DNA of 64,000 bases from positions 75,376,895 through 75,440,894 of the forward strand of contig OY294044.1 in NCBI GenBank assembly GCA_958510825.1, given 5' to 3'. The stretch comes from Brachypterus glaber. Lineage: Eukaryota; Arthropoda; Insecta; Coleoptera; Kateretidae. Both the position numbers and the translations under genes were made by a program. Shown in pieces: positions 19,420 through 30,800 of the stretch; positions within the stretch are counted from its first letter, which is position 1, and each line of letters begins with the position of its first letter. The notes beneath the pieces were generated by a model. It was not told where the DNA came from, ran no database searches, and saw nothing but the letters and a program-made list of their open reading frames with translations.

Positions 19420-19700
19420 TTTTTTATCCAAAAAGAGTTGCATATTTCATGGATTCAAATACTATAGTTGCATATTTCACAGGTTGGAGCCTTTTTTTAG
19501 TCATTAACTTTTTTGTTAAAAAAAAGTTGCATATTTTATGGTATCAAATACAAAGTTGCATATTTCACGACAGGGTGGGACCTTTTCTTTAGTCATTAGC
19601 TTTTTTTGTCAAAGAAAAAAGTTGCATATTTCAGGGATATAAATACAAAACTCGCATTTTTAGTCTAAAAAAAGTTGTAATTTTTGACCTTCTCCCCCCG
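19420..19700. repeat. Fragment of the 'gttgcatatttc' hAT-MITE family
   Basis: Four copies of 'gttgcatattt(c)' repeats plus the segment 'tttttgaccttctcccccc', matching the interior and right end of 1650-2072. The terminus is decayed (CTAAGCTACTGAG). Confidence 0.6.
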
Positions 19701-19839
19701 CCCCCTACGAAATATTCTAAGCTACTGAGTTCACTGATTTTATTGGTTATCATTGATAACTTATCAACGTAAACAAGCCTTGACAATGGTAAAACTTTGT
19801 AAGCTAGCACTTAATTAGTAGATTTTTTTTTACCCCTAT

Positions 19840-20340
19840 CCCTATTAGGGATTCCCTAATAGGGATATTATAATTCCCTATAATAAAATTTTTCTTGAAA
19901 AAAGAAAATCCGTCGGCTTTTTTCGATTTTTTTAGAAGTTTAACTCCGCATAACTTTTTTTTTTGTGGTGATTATTTTTAAGAACAGTAGGGAATCTTTC
20001 TCTCATAGAACTTGATTTTTTCTAAATCTTAATTTCGATTCGGTTGTGATATCGGACGGACGGACAGGGAAGCATATTCAAAATTTCTTATTTTCTCATG
20101 AAACACATTTGTGTCCAAGAATTATTTATCTAGGACGTTTTTTTTTGTTGCGATTTTTAAAAATAGATTCCAAAGTACTGTTTAATTTTTTCAAATTGTC
20201 ACCTGAAAAGAATGCAAGGAATGCAAACACGCCTGTGGAACATGCAAAATCTTTTGAATACCTCATTCCCCGGGTGCCAGCTATTAATTTTTTAACAGTA
20301 CCGTATTATGCTCTTCTAGCTCTTACGCGATGTGAATAGT
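19840..20340. repeat. Dispersed repeat family F, copy 3
   Basis: Shares 'ataactttttttttttg', 'atatcggacggacggacag', 'tttcttattttctcatgaaa' and 'tctaggacgttttttt' with the other family-F copies. It ends in TACCGTATTATGCTCTTCTAG and GTGAATAGTA. Confidence 0.55.
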
Positions 20341-20579
20341 AAACCTCTTAAAAACCCTTAATCAACAGGGACGGAGATATGGGAGGATGGGGTAGAGCTG
20401 TTTTAGTTGGTATATTGGTGCTAAAGTAAGGACCTTCCTTTTAGTCATCAAAATTTCCGTTAGGTAAAATTTTTTTTTCAAATTTATTAGTTGGTACACT
20501 AACGACGTACGGCGCAACGAAATTTGACGATTCTGAGCGATCGCGCGCGAAGATAGGCCCAATGGCGTCTCGATTTTTT

Positions 20580-20790
20580 TAAGTGCATAATACTATGATG
20601 AAAAACTTTATGCTGCCCGAAAATTCGAGTTCTGGAGAATACTGTGTTACTTTGGTTTCAAGATTTTCGAGTTATAGAAAATCGAGTTAGAGAGGTAAAG
20701 ATACACTATTACAATAAAAAATGTACGGGGAAAATCAGTAATCTTCGACTTATGGAACATTTCGAGTTATGGAACTTCAAGTTAAGTGCC
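20580..20790. repeat. TTCGAGTTAT motif cluster
   Basis: Four to five spaced copies of 'cgagttatgg(a)a' or 'cgagttatagaa', including inverted-like versions. This pattern is often seen near ends of pogo/Tigger-type elements, but no terminus could be fixed here. Confidence 0.35.
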
Positions 20791-20794
20791 TATT

Positions 20795-20989
20795 CACAAG
20801 CTCGCATAAGAACATAAAACATAACAATGCGATGCCGTGATTGGCTTGATGGGCCGCCATGTATCTTGTAAGCCAATCACGGCATGGCTTTCATAAGAAC
20901 ATAAAACATAAGAATGCCATGCCATGATTGGCTTACAAGCCAATCACGGCATCGCATTGTTATGTACTATGTTGTTATGCGAGCCTGTG
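20795..20989. mobile_element. Short palindromic MITE (CACAAGCTCGC ends), copy 2
   Basis: Termini CACAAGCTCGCATAAG and CTTATGCGAGC-like (actual right end GTTATGCGAGCCTGTG), with an internal duplication of 'cataagaacataaaacataa'. CCAATCACGGCAT and ATGCCATGATTGG form the inner arms. It looks like one copy nested in, or partly duplicated within, another. Confidence 0.68.
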
Positions 20990-21567
20990 TATATGCCCTT
21001 ATGAAGTTTCCAATGTACTTGCATTTGCGAGGAGTATACTATAGAATGCCAAGAGTTATATATTTCCCCGGCTTCTTTGAATGTCAATTTTAATTAAATC
21101 TTGTTTGTTAGACCAGATTAAAGCGGAGTGCTTAAATGCCGAAAATTGTTAAAATTATTACTCCTCTTACTTACTCGCATTTATTCTATGAATTTGATAG
21201 CGTTTCATCATGAATCTCAACAATTTTACGTACGAATTATGAAAATCTATTAGATATGCAATTTCTTAAATAGGAAATACTTAAGCCTTTAACGCTTAGA
21301 GGTACATATATGTACCACTTGTGGTTTCTACTAAACTGTTGAATATGCATCAGTAAAATAAGTAAAAATCATTTAAAAGGGCCGCTGGTAGCACCCTGCA
21401 CTGTACCACCGGCCTTGGTATCAGTGGCGCTATCTGGTGACAAAAACTCTAAAATGACAAAGTGGTACAAATGTTTACCAATGAGCGTTCCAACTATGAG
21501 TAAAAGTTCATGGTTTTTCTTTTATTTTAATCAGTTCAGCATTATTATATGGTACATGCATATACCA
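20990..21567. other. No gene seen
   Basis: No supported ORF or repeat. A small palindrome TACATATATGTA lies near 21303. Confidence 0.4.
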
Positions 21568-21825
21568 ACCAACGAACTAATAACTCTTCTCTCTAGAATA
21601 GGCATTTCATTCGTAAAAACTGACAAAAACGTAGCCAACATATACATTCCTCTGTCTTACTCGCACAGCTTTGTTCTAACAGAGACAACAATAACAGTTA
21701 CTGGTAATTGTTATTGTTCTGGCCTGAATATACCTACTATTTGTTTACAAACAAACCGAGATATTGGCGATAATTTATATTAACGGTATGCGTATTCTAG
21801 AGAGAAGAGTTATTAGTTCGTTGGT
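21568..21825. mobile_element. 258-bp element with 33-bp perfect inverted repeats
   Basis: The 33 bases at 21568-21600 (starting ACCAACGAACTAATAAC) are the exact reverse complement of 21793-21825. The flanks are ACCA (21564-21567) and ACCA (21826-21829), consistent with a 4-bp duplication. The 192-bp interior is not self-complementary. Perfect arms imply a young insertion or strong constraint. The superfamily is unknown; this could also be a larger element with the boundary a few bases away. Confidence 0.7.
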
Positions 21826-21829
21826 ACCA

Positions 21830-22283
21830 ACGCACACTCACTGTTTTACTTTCCCGACAACGCTCACTGGTACACATAGGTACCTCCAAATTAGAACCAA
21901 ACGAATAAAAATAAATCGAAAAAAAAATTAAAAATTGTTTTTATTGATAAATATTATAAAAAAAAATTATATATAAAAAAAATCAATATTTAAAAGCCCC
22001 TTCTATTCTGCCCGTTAAAAGGTTAAAAGATACAAAAAAATAAAATTATATGAAATTTCTAATGGGGGCATAAATTCCCGTATGGATTTTATTTAGGTAG
22101 CTGAATCTTGTCTTTTCTTTTTACTATTCATATGTATTATTTCTAAATTATTATTATTATTAGTAAACGTATACCCGTATTTATATGTTTATAAGCCTAA
22201 AAGTATTTATACGCTATAAGTCTAAACATGGCGCCCCTGAAAATAGTTTTGATAAAAGTTTTCGTATCAAGCGAAAACCTAAA
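21830..22283. other. No gene seen
   Basis: AT-rich spacer. An ATT microsatellite-like stretch lies near 22145-22165. Confidence 0.4.
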
Positions 22284-23112
22284 CAGGGTTATTCAGAAAT
22301 AAGTTCGAGAAATTTAAGAGGTGAGTCTACGTTAAAAAATATGAAAAAAAAGTTCCTATAAAGGTTGGTTCGGAAATGAGTTCTAAGGGAGCTACGCCCC
22401 TCCTAAGTACACATCTAAAAAGTTTTTAATTAATATTTCTGAAACCCTATAAACCACAGTAAGAAATTTTGCACATAAGGCATTTATAATTCATGTAATT
22501 TTTATTTAGTAATTTTTACCAGGGGCGTGCAAAATGAGGGGGGGCGATGTCACTTTTTTGCCCCAAACTTTTTTATCCGTAGATTTTGTGACATTTTTTC
22601 AATAAAATATTAATCTTGAATTAAAAAAGAAAGAAAAAAGGTACTCTTTATAAAACACTGTAGGGCCAACTGTTCCTATTTTTGATGCTCAAAACATGAA
22701 ATGGCCTCTTTAATTGCAATTTTCTCGAAAACGGTTGACTCTACAGTGTTACATAAAGAGCAACTTTTTTATGTATTTTTAATTAAAGATTAATATTTTA
22801 TTTAGAAAATGTCAAAAAGTCTACGGATAAAAAAGTTTGGATCAAAAAAGTGACATCGCTCCCCCATTTCGCACGCCCCTGGTTAAAACTACCAATTAAA
22901 AATTACATGAAATTATAGCCTTTATCAATGCTAAGGCATGGGCAAAAAATTGTTACTGTGGTTTATAGGGTTCCAGAAATATTAAATAAAAACTACTTTT
23001 TAGGTGTACCCTTAGGAGGGTCGTAGCTCCCTTAGGGCTCATTTCCGGACCAACCTTTAAAGGAACTTTTATTCATATTTTTTAACGTAGAATCTCTTAA
23101 ATTTGTCGAACT
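22284..23112. repeat. Large foldback element, left arm, centre and most of right arm
   Basis: The left arm (about 22284-22650) and right arm (about 22780-23112, continued at 34295-34321) are inverted copies. Paired blocks include GTTATTCAGAAATAAG, AAGTTCCTATAAAGGTTGG, AAGGGAGCTACG and CAGGGGCGTGC. The right arm is cut by the gypsy element. The turn region has CGAAAACGGTT. It is distantly related in layout and motifs to 47768-48959. Confidence 0.75.
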
Positions 23113-25416
23113 TGTAGCAGTTATGACTGCCACTGTTTTTAAAGATTACCTGATCTGTGTCACGTAATCATACGATGTTACCATTTTTTCAGAAGTTAGT
23201 ATTTCTTTCTATTTGCACATATAAGATTGAGTACAGACTTATTGTATGGTCTTGTGGAAGTCTTGCGATGGTCCTTGATTCCATTTGCTGGGTCATTTTT
23301 CTTTTATTACAGAATTTGTCTTATTTTTGGTGTTTACTTTTGATAGCCTAAAATATAATAACAAACGTCTAGTAATCTACTACATTCAGTACTTGAGTTA
23401 GCTACTGATGTTTTTCAGCTAGTCTTACCTTTTTAATCACAGCTAAAGCTTCTGGAAGTCGGATAAAATCATTATCAAAGATTGTTTACCTAATTTTGAG
23501 GTTAGTTTTACTTCTACCCGCATTCAGGTATACAGTATGCATTGCATGGTCAGCTGATGACTTCAAGTTGGTTTATTTTCGTCGTATCATTTCTTAAACC
23601 ATATGAAACGATTGTTAGATGTATGGCTAGGCATTTTAAACTTATTTAGAGTATTCTTTTTCTTTATTTTCAAGTATTATGGGGATTATGAATAGATGTT
23701 TTTTGTGTTGCCTACCCTCAAAATCGATTTGTTGTTCGTAGTTCCAAGTTTCGCCACGGGGGGAGTTTTGTACCTTGCCGGAGTTGAAGGGAGTGGCGTT
23801 CTTTTTCAAAACGACAAGCAATGGCGTTCAGGTCGTAAAATCAGAATCTGATTTTTGTGAAACCATCCGTGGTTTATGTTTGTGTAAAAATGTTGCAATA
23901 AGTTTGTAATGAAGTGTAGTATAATCCTACGTAATTAGTTCAAGCAGTTTTAATGGAAATTCCACAATATTCATCTTTCAAAGTAAGTCGCTTTTTGGTT
24001 ACCTAAGTTACAAGTGTTTAACACGTTGTTTTCTTTATTTTCATTAGAGGCGTACAGATGAAGGCTTCAGGCTGCAGAGTATTCTAGTATTCAGCACTTA
24101 CTGCTCCAATTAATTCAGTTTTGGACTGGGTAAGTTTATTTTAAATCTAATTACGGATTTCGATTTTTCATATCGATGGCTGAGTTCTAAAGTCGCTGTT
24201 CTTTCTTTCTAGATTGTTGGTGAAGCTTTTCCATTTCTGTTCTAACGTTCTTCGAATGTTTTGACGATACCTCTATCCCAAATTTTATGAATATTGTTGG
24301 TGAAGCTTTTATATTTTACAACGTTACCGTTATCTCAAATTTTACGAGTATCGATGGCGAAGCTTTCCATTTCAACTTTAACTTCAATTTTCATTGAGGT
24401 GTTCTTCAATTTTCCACATTAGTTTTCAAGAGTTTTCAAGATTTTTCAAGATGTTCAGTAAATTGCAGTACCGTTTTTAAGCCAAGAGGTTTACAAACGT
24501 TTCAATGGATCCTCAAGCGTTTGAGTTTCAAACGTGTTCAAATTTGTAAGGAGTTCTCAAGGCAAGGACAAGGAAATGTTCTGCACAGTGACGTACATCA
24601 TCAGGGAGTGGGACAACGTATTTGGTCGTTCCAGGGACAACTTTAATTAACAGGTTTTTATAGTTTTAGTGTAAATAATGAAAATGCGGTTTACTATATT
24701 TATTTTTGGTAAAATATCCAAGTTCTCAAATTTTAATATTTATTAAGGTGCTCTATTTTATTATGAATATTCTAGGTTGGTTTGTAAACAAAGTTGCAAC
24801 TTTGGGCCGTACGCCTAGATTACTATTTTTCACTTATTAACACATACCTTATATTACTGTTTTTATTTAGGTTATTCACCATAATAATTTTGGTATACAT
24901 ATTTTAACATTTTTGCAATAGGGTAGTTCACCACATTTTTTTTTATATTTCGCAATGGGGTCTTTTCACCATACTTTTGGTAATTTATAATTTTATTTTA
25001 ATTAATATGATTAATTAAAGTTGTCTACTTGTCATTTTAAATAAACATTGTAACAGCACATATTTGAGTTTTTGTTTAAATTATAATCAACACAAGATAT
25101 ACAAATCTATTCAAATCATAGTTATTTTTCAGGTTTATACATGCTGTAAAAGATAATTAATATTCTAGTACATTATTTTTTATGTGTTTGAATCTTAACA
25201 CATAAACTGCCAAGCACATGTATGTTTACAAGATTCTGGCGCCCAAGGTGTTAAACTAAGCTTATTATCATAATTTTTAATCCATGAACCCCTGTGCCCG
25301 TACTGATGCCAGTTAGCCGATCGCAACCGTACATTTTCTTTTCTATAATAAGTAACCAGGGCAGCGCCTGATAATTTTTTAGTTTTTACTTATTCTAGAC
25401 AGGAAAACGCGGTACA
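23113..25416 (+). mobile_element. Gypsy retrotransposon 5' LTR
   Basis: A 2304-bp repeat starting TGTAGCAGTTATG and ending AACGCGGTACA (TG...CA). It is the same length as the 3' LTR at 31987-34290 and identical wherever I compared them. LTRs this long are unusual for insect gypsy elements (often a few hundred bp). It contains AATAAA at 25040-25045 as a polyadenylation candidate. Two intron-like intervals are bounded by GTAAGT and AG at 23983-24047 and 24130-24212. The 64-residue frame inside lacks an ATG start and is not considered a gene. The left flank ends AACT (23109-23112). Confidence 0.95.
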
Positions 25417-26334
25417 CAATGGCGCCCAAATAACGTGGGATTAAGCTAGTTTAACTTTTAAATTTTTGAAGTTTGTGAAAAAAATATAAAGTAAAAAAAA
25501 AAAAAAAAAAAAAAAAATTTTTTTTGAGATATTTTTAAGATATTTTTAAGATATTTAGACAAAACTGGATATGGTTGTTGATTTGATTTAAACAATAGGT
25601 GTGCAATGTTTAAAAAATAGTTTGGTGTATACAGGGAGAAAAGAAACCACGGATAGGTTGAGAGTACCAAAAGGGTAAAGTTTTGAGTTTTATTCGAATT
25701 CTAAAATATATAGGATCGTAATAAAAAAAAGTATTGGACGCAGTGGTACAGTTTTTGGTTATTTTTGATTCTGAAATATACAGGGTAAAAATAAAAGTTA
25801 GAGAGAATTTTTTTTGAAAAGCAAACATTTTGGTGCATAGTTTTGATTATTTTAATTCTGAAATATATAGAGTAAAATAAAGAGAGAAAAGTTTGGCCAG
25901 TGAGTTATTTTAGTTCTAAAATATATAGGAGAAAATAAAGTTGAGAGGTTTTTGGTTATGAAATTCTAAAATATATAGAATGGATTAAAGTTTGATGAAA
26001 GATGAGAGATTTTTTGAGTTTGTGAAATTCTGAAATATACAGGGTGAACAAAAAAGGTGTAGTAGTACGCGAGAATAAATCGTGGAGTTTTTGGTTCCGA
26101 TCCGAATCTAAAAAAGAGTGGCGGACAGGGCAAGTATTTTTGAAAAAATATTGCAAATTTTGAGTGAGATTGCGAGAGATTTTTGAAAGATTTCTGAAAG
26201 ATTTTCAAAAGATTTTTGAGAGTGAATATTTTTAGAAAGAATATTGACTATTTTAAGAGAGATTGCGAAAGATTTTTGACAGATTTTGACAGATTTTTGA
26301 TAGTAAATTTTAGTAATAAATTAAAATTTTAATC
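25417..26334 (+). other. Gypsy 5' leader with short repeats
   Basis: 918 bp between LTR and gag. It holds a 25-A run at 25493-25517 followed by a T run, then six or seven spaced copies of 'tctgaaatatacagggt' or variants (25690-26045). A cluster of 'gatttttgaaagattt' units lies at about 26170-26305. Packaging or regulatory roles are possible but unproven. Confidence 0.7.
25420..25429 (+). promoter_or_regulatory. Primer binding site, tRNA-Lys type
   Basis: TGGCGCCCAA begins three bases after the LTR and is complementary to the 3' end of an insect or animal tRNA-Lys. The usual continuation ACGTGGG appears after extra bases (ATA), at 25433-25439, so the match is interrupted. Confidence 0.75.
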
Positions 26335-27843
26335 ATGGAAGATTTAAATAAAATGGATCTTAGATATTTGACGGTAGAGCAAATAAATTATGAATTGCGT
26401 ATTAGGTCTTTAACGGCTAGGAATGATAGAAATGCGAAAATTAAAACATTGAGTAGAGCTATAGCAAGGGAAACGGAGGACAATAAATATGTCGATCCGG
26501 AGTTTAATTTCAATAATGAGGTAAAAGCTATTAATGATAATATTGATATTGTAAAAACTTTAGTTAAAGAACTTGAGGAGTTTGAGTACTCAATTTCTCA
26601 ACTCATTCGTATAAAGTCAAATCTAGCGCACATAAATAAGCGTTTAAATAGGTTTCCGGAAGTAAAGGATAAAGAAGCAGATAGGACAAAATTTTTACAG
26701 ATTTCTAAAGCCACTTGTTTAGAATTAGAGGCGGATTTGATTGAGGCTCATACTGCGCATGAGAATAAGGTCAATGAAACTAATATGACAAGAATTTCTT
26801 TAAATGACACAACGTTTCATGCAGCAGCTAATACTTCGGCTAGATCAGACCCGGACTTTATAAAGCCTGTACCTGTTTATAAATGGGGTGTTTCTTTTGA
26901 CGGTACTGGAGACGTACTTTCGTTCATTGAAAAAGTAGATTATTTAAAAGTTTGTAGAAACGTCTCAGATGAAATTTTATTTAAAACAGCTTATGACTTA
27001 TTTAAAGAGCCGGCGCTCTCTTGGTTTTTGTCAGTTAAAAGTTCAGTTAATAATTGGTCAGAGTTAATAGGATTATTAAAGAAGGAATTTTTGTCTGCTA
27101 GTGTAGATGATCATACTTGGGATGACATCAGGGCAAAGTATCAAAAACCAGATGAGTCAATTTCAGTTTTTACAGCGGCTATGGAGACATTATTTAAGAG
27201 ACTTTTGCGTTATCCTAGTGATTTTACAAAATTGAAAACAATTAGGGAAAGGATACTTCCACATTATTTTACTCCGTTATCATTAGTAGAAGTAAACTCG
27301 ATTGAAGACCTCAGAAAGTATTGTAAAAAGTTAGATGAAGCTTACATTTTGAAACAAAAAAGTGTAACAAATAAAAACGCAATTTATAAGAAATCAGTAC
27401 CTAGGGTAAATGTGGTAGAAACTCAAGATAGTAGTTTTGCAGAGGAAAGTAGTTGTGTAAATAAAGCAAGTAGTAGTAAAAATGTTTGTAAAGAAGGGCA
27501 CTGTTGTCAGATAAATTCAAATAGTAATTTTAGTAACAATTTTAGAAATAATAATAATAGTAATGGTAACTATAATAGAAATTTCAGAAATAATGGATAT
27601 AAATCTTTTGGTAGTAATAGTAGCAGTAATTTTAATAGTAATAAAAATCAGAAAAATAGCAGTTCAGAAAATAATAGTACAGTAAATAGTAGTAATCAAG
27701 TAAAGCAAATAGTCTGTTATAATTGTAATGGAATTAATCATGTTTTTAGTAAATGTCTTGCAAAAAGGACTAAGTTTTGTTACCGTTGTGGAAAAAAAGA
27801 CGTATTTTTAAAAGATTGTTCTAATTGTCAAAAAAAAATGTAG
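26335..27843 (+). CDS. gag: Gypsy Gag polyprotein
   Basis: A 502-residue protein from the first good ATG after the leader. An N-terminal helical, charged region is followed by a retrotransposon capsid domain (about residues 180-340, with DGTGDVLSFIEKVDYLK and WDDIRAKYQKPDESI). Next is a strikingly asparagine- and serine-rich linker (about 395-455). Two zinc knuckles close it: the first is a complete CX2CX4HX4C (C461, C464, H469, C474). In the second (C482, C485, C495) the histidine position is V490, so zinc binding there is doubtful. Gag forms the particle and binds RNA. It ends with ATG-TAG after a run of nine A. The pol frame opens at 27812, overlapping by 32 bases. Confidence 0.93.
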   Translation: MEDLNKMDLRYLTVEQINYELRIRSLTARNDRNAKIKTLSRAIARETEDNKYVDPEFNFNNEVKAINDNIDIVKTLVKELEEFEYSISQLIRIKSNLAHINKRLNRFPEVKDKEADRTKFLQISKATCLELEADLIEAHTAHENKVNETNMTRISLNDTTFHAAANTSARSDPDFIKPVPVYKWGVSFDGTGDVLSFIEKVDYLKVCRNVSDEILFKTAYDLFKEPALSWFLSVKSSVNNWSELIGLLKKEFLSASVDDHTWDDIRAKYQKPDESISVFTAAMETLFKRLLRYPSDFTKLKTIRERILPHYFTPLSLVEVNSIEDLRKYCKKLDEAYILKQKSVTNKNAIYKKSVPRVNVVETQDSSFAEESSCVNKASSSKNVCKEGHCCQINSNSNFSNNFRNNNNSNGNYNRNFRNNGYKSFGSNSSSNFNSNKNQKNSSSENNSTVNSSNQVKQIVCYNCNGINHVFSKCLAKRTKFCYRCGKKDVFLKDCSNCQKKM

Positions 27844-30800
27844 AGCAGTAGTGGGAAATCCCGGCCGACGCTCACTACTTCATAAGGCCATACCTGATAG
27901 TAAGATAACTAGTAGCTACGAAGACAATTGGTTCAATTGGACAATTTGGCTAGAAAAAGTAAAAGCATTTTATAAAAATCACTTAATTTCCTTAGTAAAT
28001 TTAAATCCTTTTGAAAATTTACCAAATGATAATAGGCCTTATATAAAAGCAAGTATCGCTAATAAGCAAATAGTAGCATTAATAGATACTGGCGCTAACT
28101 GTTCAGTTATAGGAAATTTGGGAGTTAGTTTGATTAAAAGTTTAAATTTAGAAATTTGTAATAGTAGTATACCATATGTAACTACGGCTGATAAGGCACA
28201 TCAAAAAGTTTTAGGTTTTGTGGAGTTACCAATTACAGTCAATGATACAGTAAATGTTTTAAAAATTTTAGTAGTACCGACTTTGCAAACAGAATTTATT
28301 TTTGGAGTAGATTTTTTGAAACAATTTTCTATATCTCTAAGTTTCGAAAATAATTCTTGGAAATTTTTGAATAAAGTAGAAATAAATAGTATTAATTCTA
28401 GTAATGAATTTGGAATTTTAGAGTTAAGTAGTGATCAGGAACATTTAGCTAATAAAGTTAAAGATTTGTTCAAAGAACTAAAAAAAGATAAGTTAGGGTG
28501 TACTCATATAATGAAACATGATATTGATACTGGGGATAACAAACCTTTTAAAATGCGACAATACCAAATGTCTCCGTATATGCAAGAAATTTTAGTTAAA
28601 GAATTAAAAGATATGTTAGCACAAGGGGTAGTCTCTCCTTCGAATAGCGATTATAATAGTCCGGTATTGTTAGTGAAAAAATCTGATGGATCGCATAGGC
28701 TTTGTTTCGATGGTAGAAAATTAAATGCTCAAACAAAGAAGGATTCTTATCCATTACCAAAAATTGATAGAATTTTAAGTATGCTTGGTAAGGCGAGATA
28801 TATTTCTACAATCGATCTGAAAAAAGCTTTTTGGCAGATTCCACTGACTGAAAGGTCAAAGGAAAAATGCGCTTTCACTGTACCTGGCTATGGTCTATTT
28901 CACTTTAATCGTATGTGTTTTGGGTTGGCTAACGCGGCGCAAAGGCAACAACGATTGATGGATAAATTGTTTGGTGCTGCCTTTGAACCATATATTTTTG
29001 TATATTTAGATGACATAATAATAGTATCATCTAGTTTTGAAGAACATATACGTCTGCTAAAAGAGGTTTATCGTATTTTAAAAGAAGCTAATCTTACAAT
29101 AAATTTTGATAAGTGTAAATTTTTTAGAAAATCATTAAAGTATTTGGGTTTTGTTTTGGATAGAGAAGGGTTACGCACAGATATAGAAAAAGTACAGGAT
29201 ATGTTAAATTATAAACGTCCTAGTACAACTACAGAGATTAAACGGTTTATAGGGTTATGTTCATGGTACAGACGGTTTGTAAAAAATTTTGCAACGTTAG
29301 TAGCACCACTTAATGCTTTGCTGAAAGGTTTAGGAAAGAAACAACCAATTAAATGGAATAATGAAGCTGAAGTCGCGTTTGTTAAAATAAAAGAAGCTCT
29401 TGTTTCAGCTCCGGTTTTAACCAGTGCTAGGTACGACCTTGTTTTCACCATACAATGTGACGCTAGTAATGTAGGTTTGGGAGCAGTGTTAACACAGGTT
29501 CAGGAGGGAAAGGAAAAGGTTATTGCATACGCCTCAAGAACTCTCTCAAGATCAGAAAGAAATTTTAGCACCGGTGAAAAAGAATGTTTAGCTCTTTTAT
29601 TCGCGATTGATCGTTTCAGGGGATATATTGAAGGAGTTAGGTTTAATGTTATAACAGACCATTCTAGTTTAAAGTATTTAGCAAATTTTAAAGACCCGAC
29701 AGGAAGAATTGCTAGATGGGCGGTTAAACTCCAACAGTATGACATGAATATTACATATCGTAAGGGTAGTTTACAAGTAGTTCCAGATGCATTAAGTAGG
29801 GCTTTTGAAGAAGTTGAACCAGAAAAACCAGTATTTCCGTCAGTTAATTTAATATCATTTGATTCGGAACAGTATGGTAAAGATGAGTACTATGTTTCAT
29901 TAAGAGAAAAGATATTGAAGAGTCCAAATCAATATAAAGAGTATAGAATTGTAGAAGATAAAATATATAAATTTGATCGTTCTAATTTAGGTATTAAAAC
30001 GAATATTAAAGAGTGGAAGTTGTTGGTTCCGAGACTCTGTAGGGTGCTTGTTATGAAAGAATGTCATGATGATCCTTTAGCAGCTCACATGGGTTTTTAT
30101 AAAACTTTTAATAGGGTATCACAAGAATATTTTTGGCCACGTATGAGATCAGATATTTTGAAATATGTTAAGTGTTGTAAAATTTGCGCTGAACAAAAGG
30201 TTCCGAATTATGCACGTCATGGGTTGATGGGTAAAGAAAAGAATATTAGTTTCCCTTGGCAGTGTATTTCAACAGATTTTATAGGTCCATTACCTAGATC
30301 GAATGGAGGGTTTTGTTATTTATTAGTAGTATCTGATTGGTTCACAAAATATACACTTTTACAACCTTTGAAAACAGCTACTGCTCAAGGTGTAATAAAA
30401 TTTATAGAAAATCAGGTGTTCTTAATATATGGCGTACCGCAGTACATTATTGTCGATAATGGTACTCAGTTTGCTGGGAAAGCTTTCAAAAAGCTTGCGG
30501 ACGACTATCAAGTTCAAAAAATCTGGTACAATGCCAAATTTCATTCACAAGTAAATCCTACAGAAAGACAGAATCGAACGGTAGAAACGGCGATAAGGTC
30601 TTATATAAAAGAAAATCACCGGGAATGGGATAAAAATATAGGTAAAATAGGTCTTGCGCTTCGTACCGCAGTTAATGAGGTCCACGGACATTCGCCGGCG
30701 TTTCTCAATTTTGGAAGAATCGTACCTTTAACAGGGGCTTACTATGGCAAAGTTTCGTCCACTCAAGACGTTGAGTTGGAACCGGATTCTCGGGAAATGT

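Noticed and set aside
23157..23351. 64-residue ORF repeated in both LTRs
   Set aside because: It has no ATG start, is present twice only because the LTR is duplicated, and shows no recognisable domain.
25458..26208. Minus-strand ORFs in the gypsy leader
   Set aside because: They are antisense to the leader repeats (TTTTT and FTLYISE repeats) and explained by the short tandem motifs.
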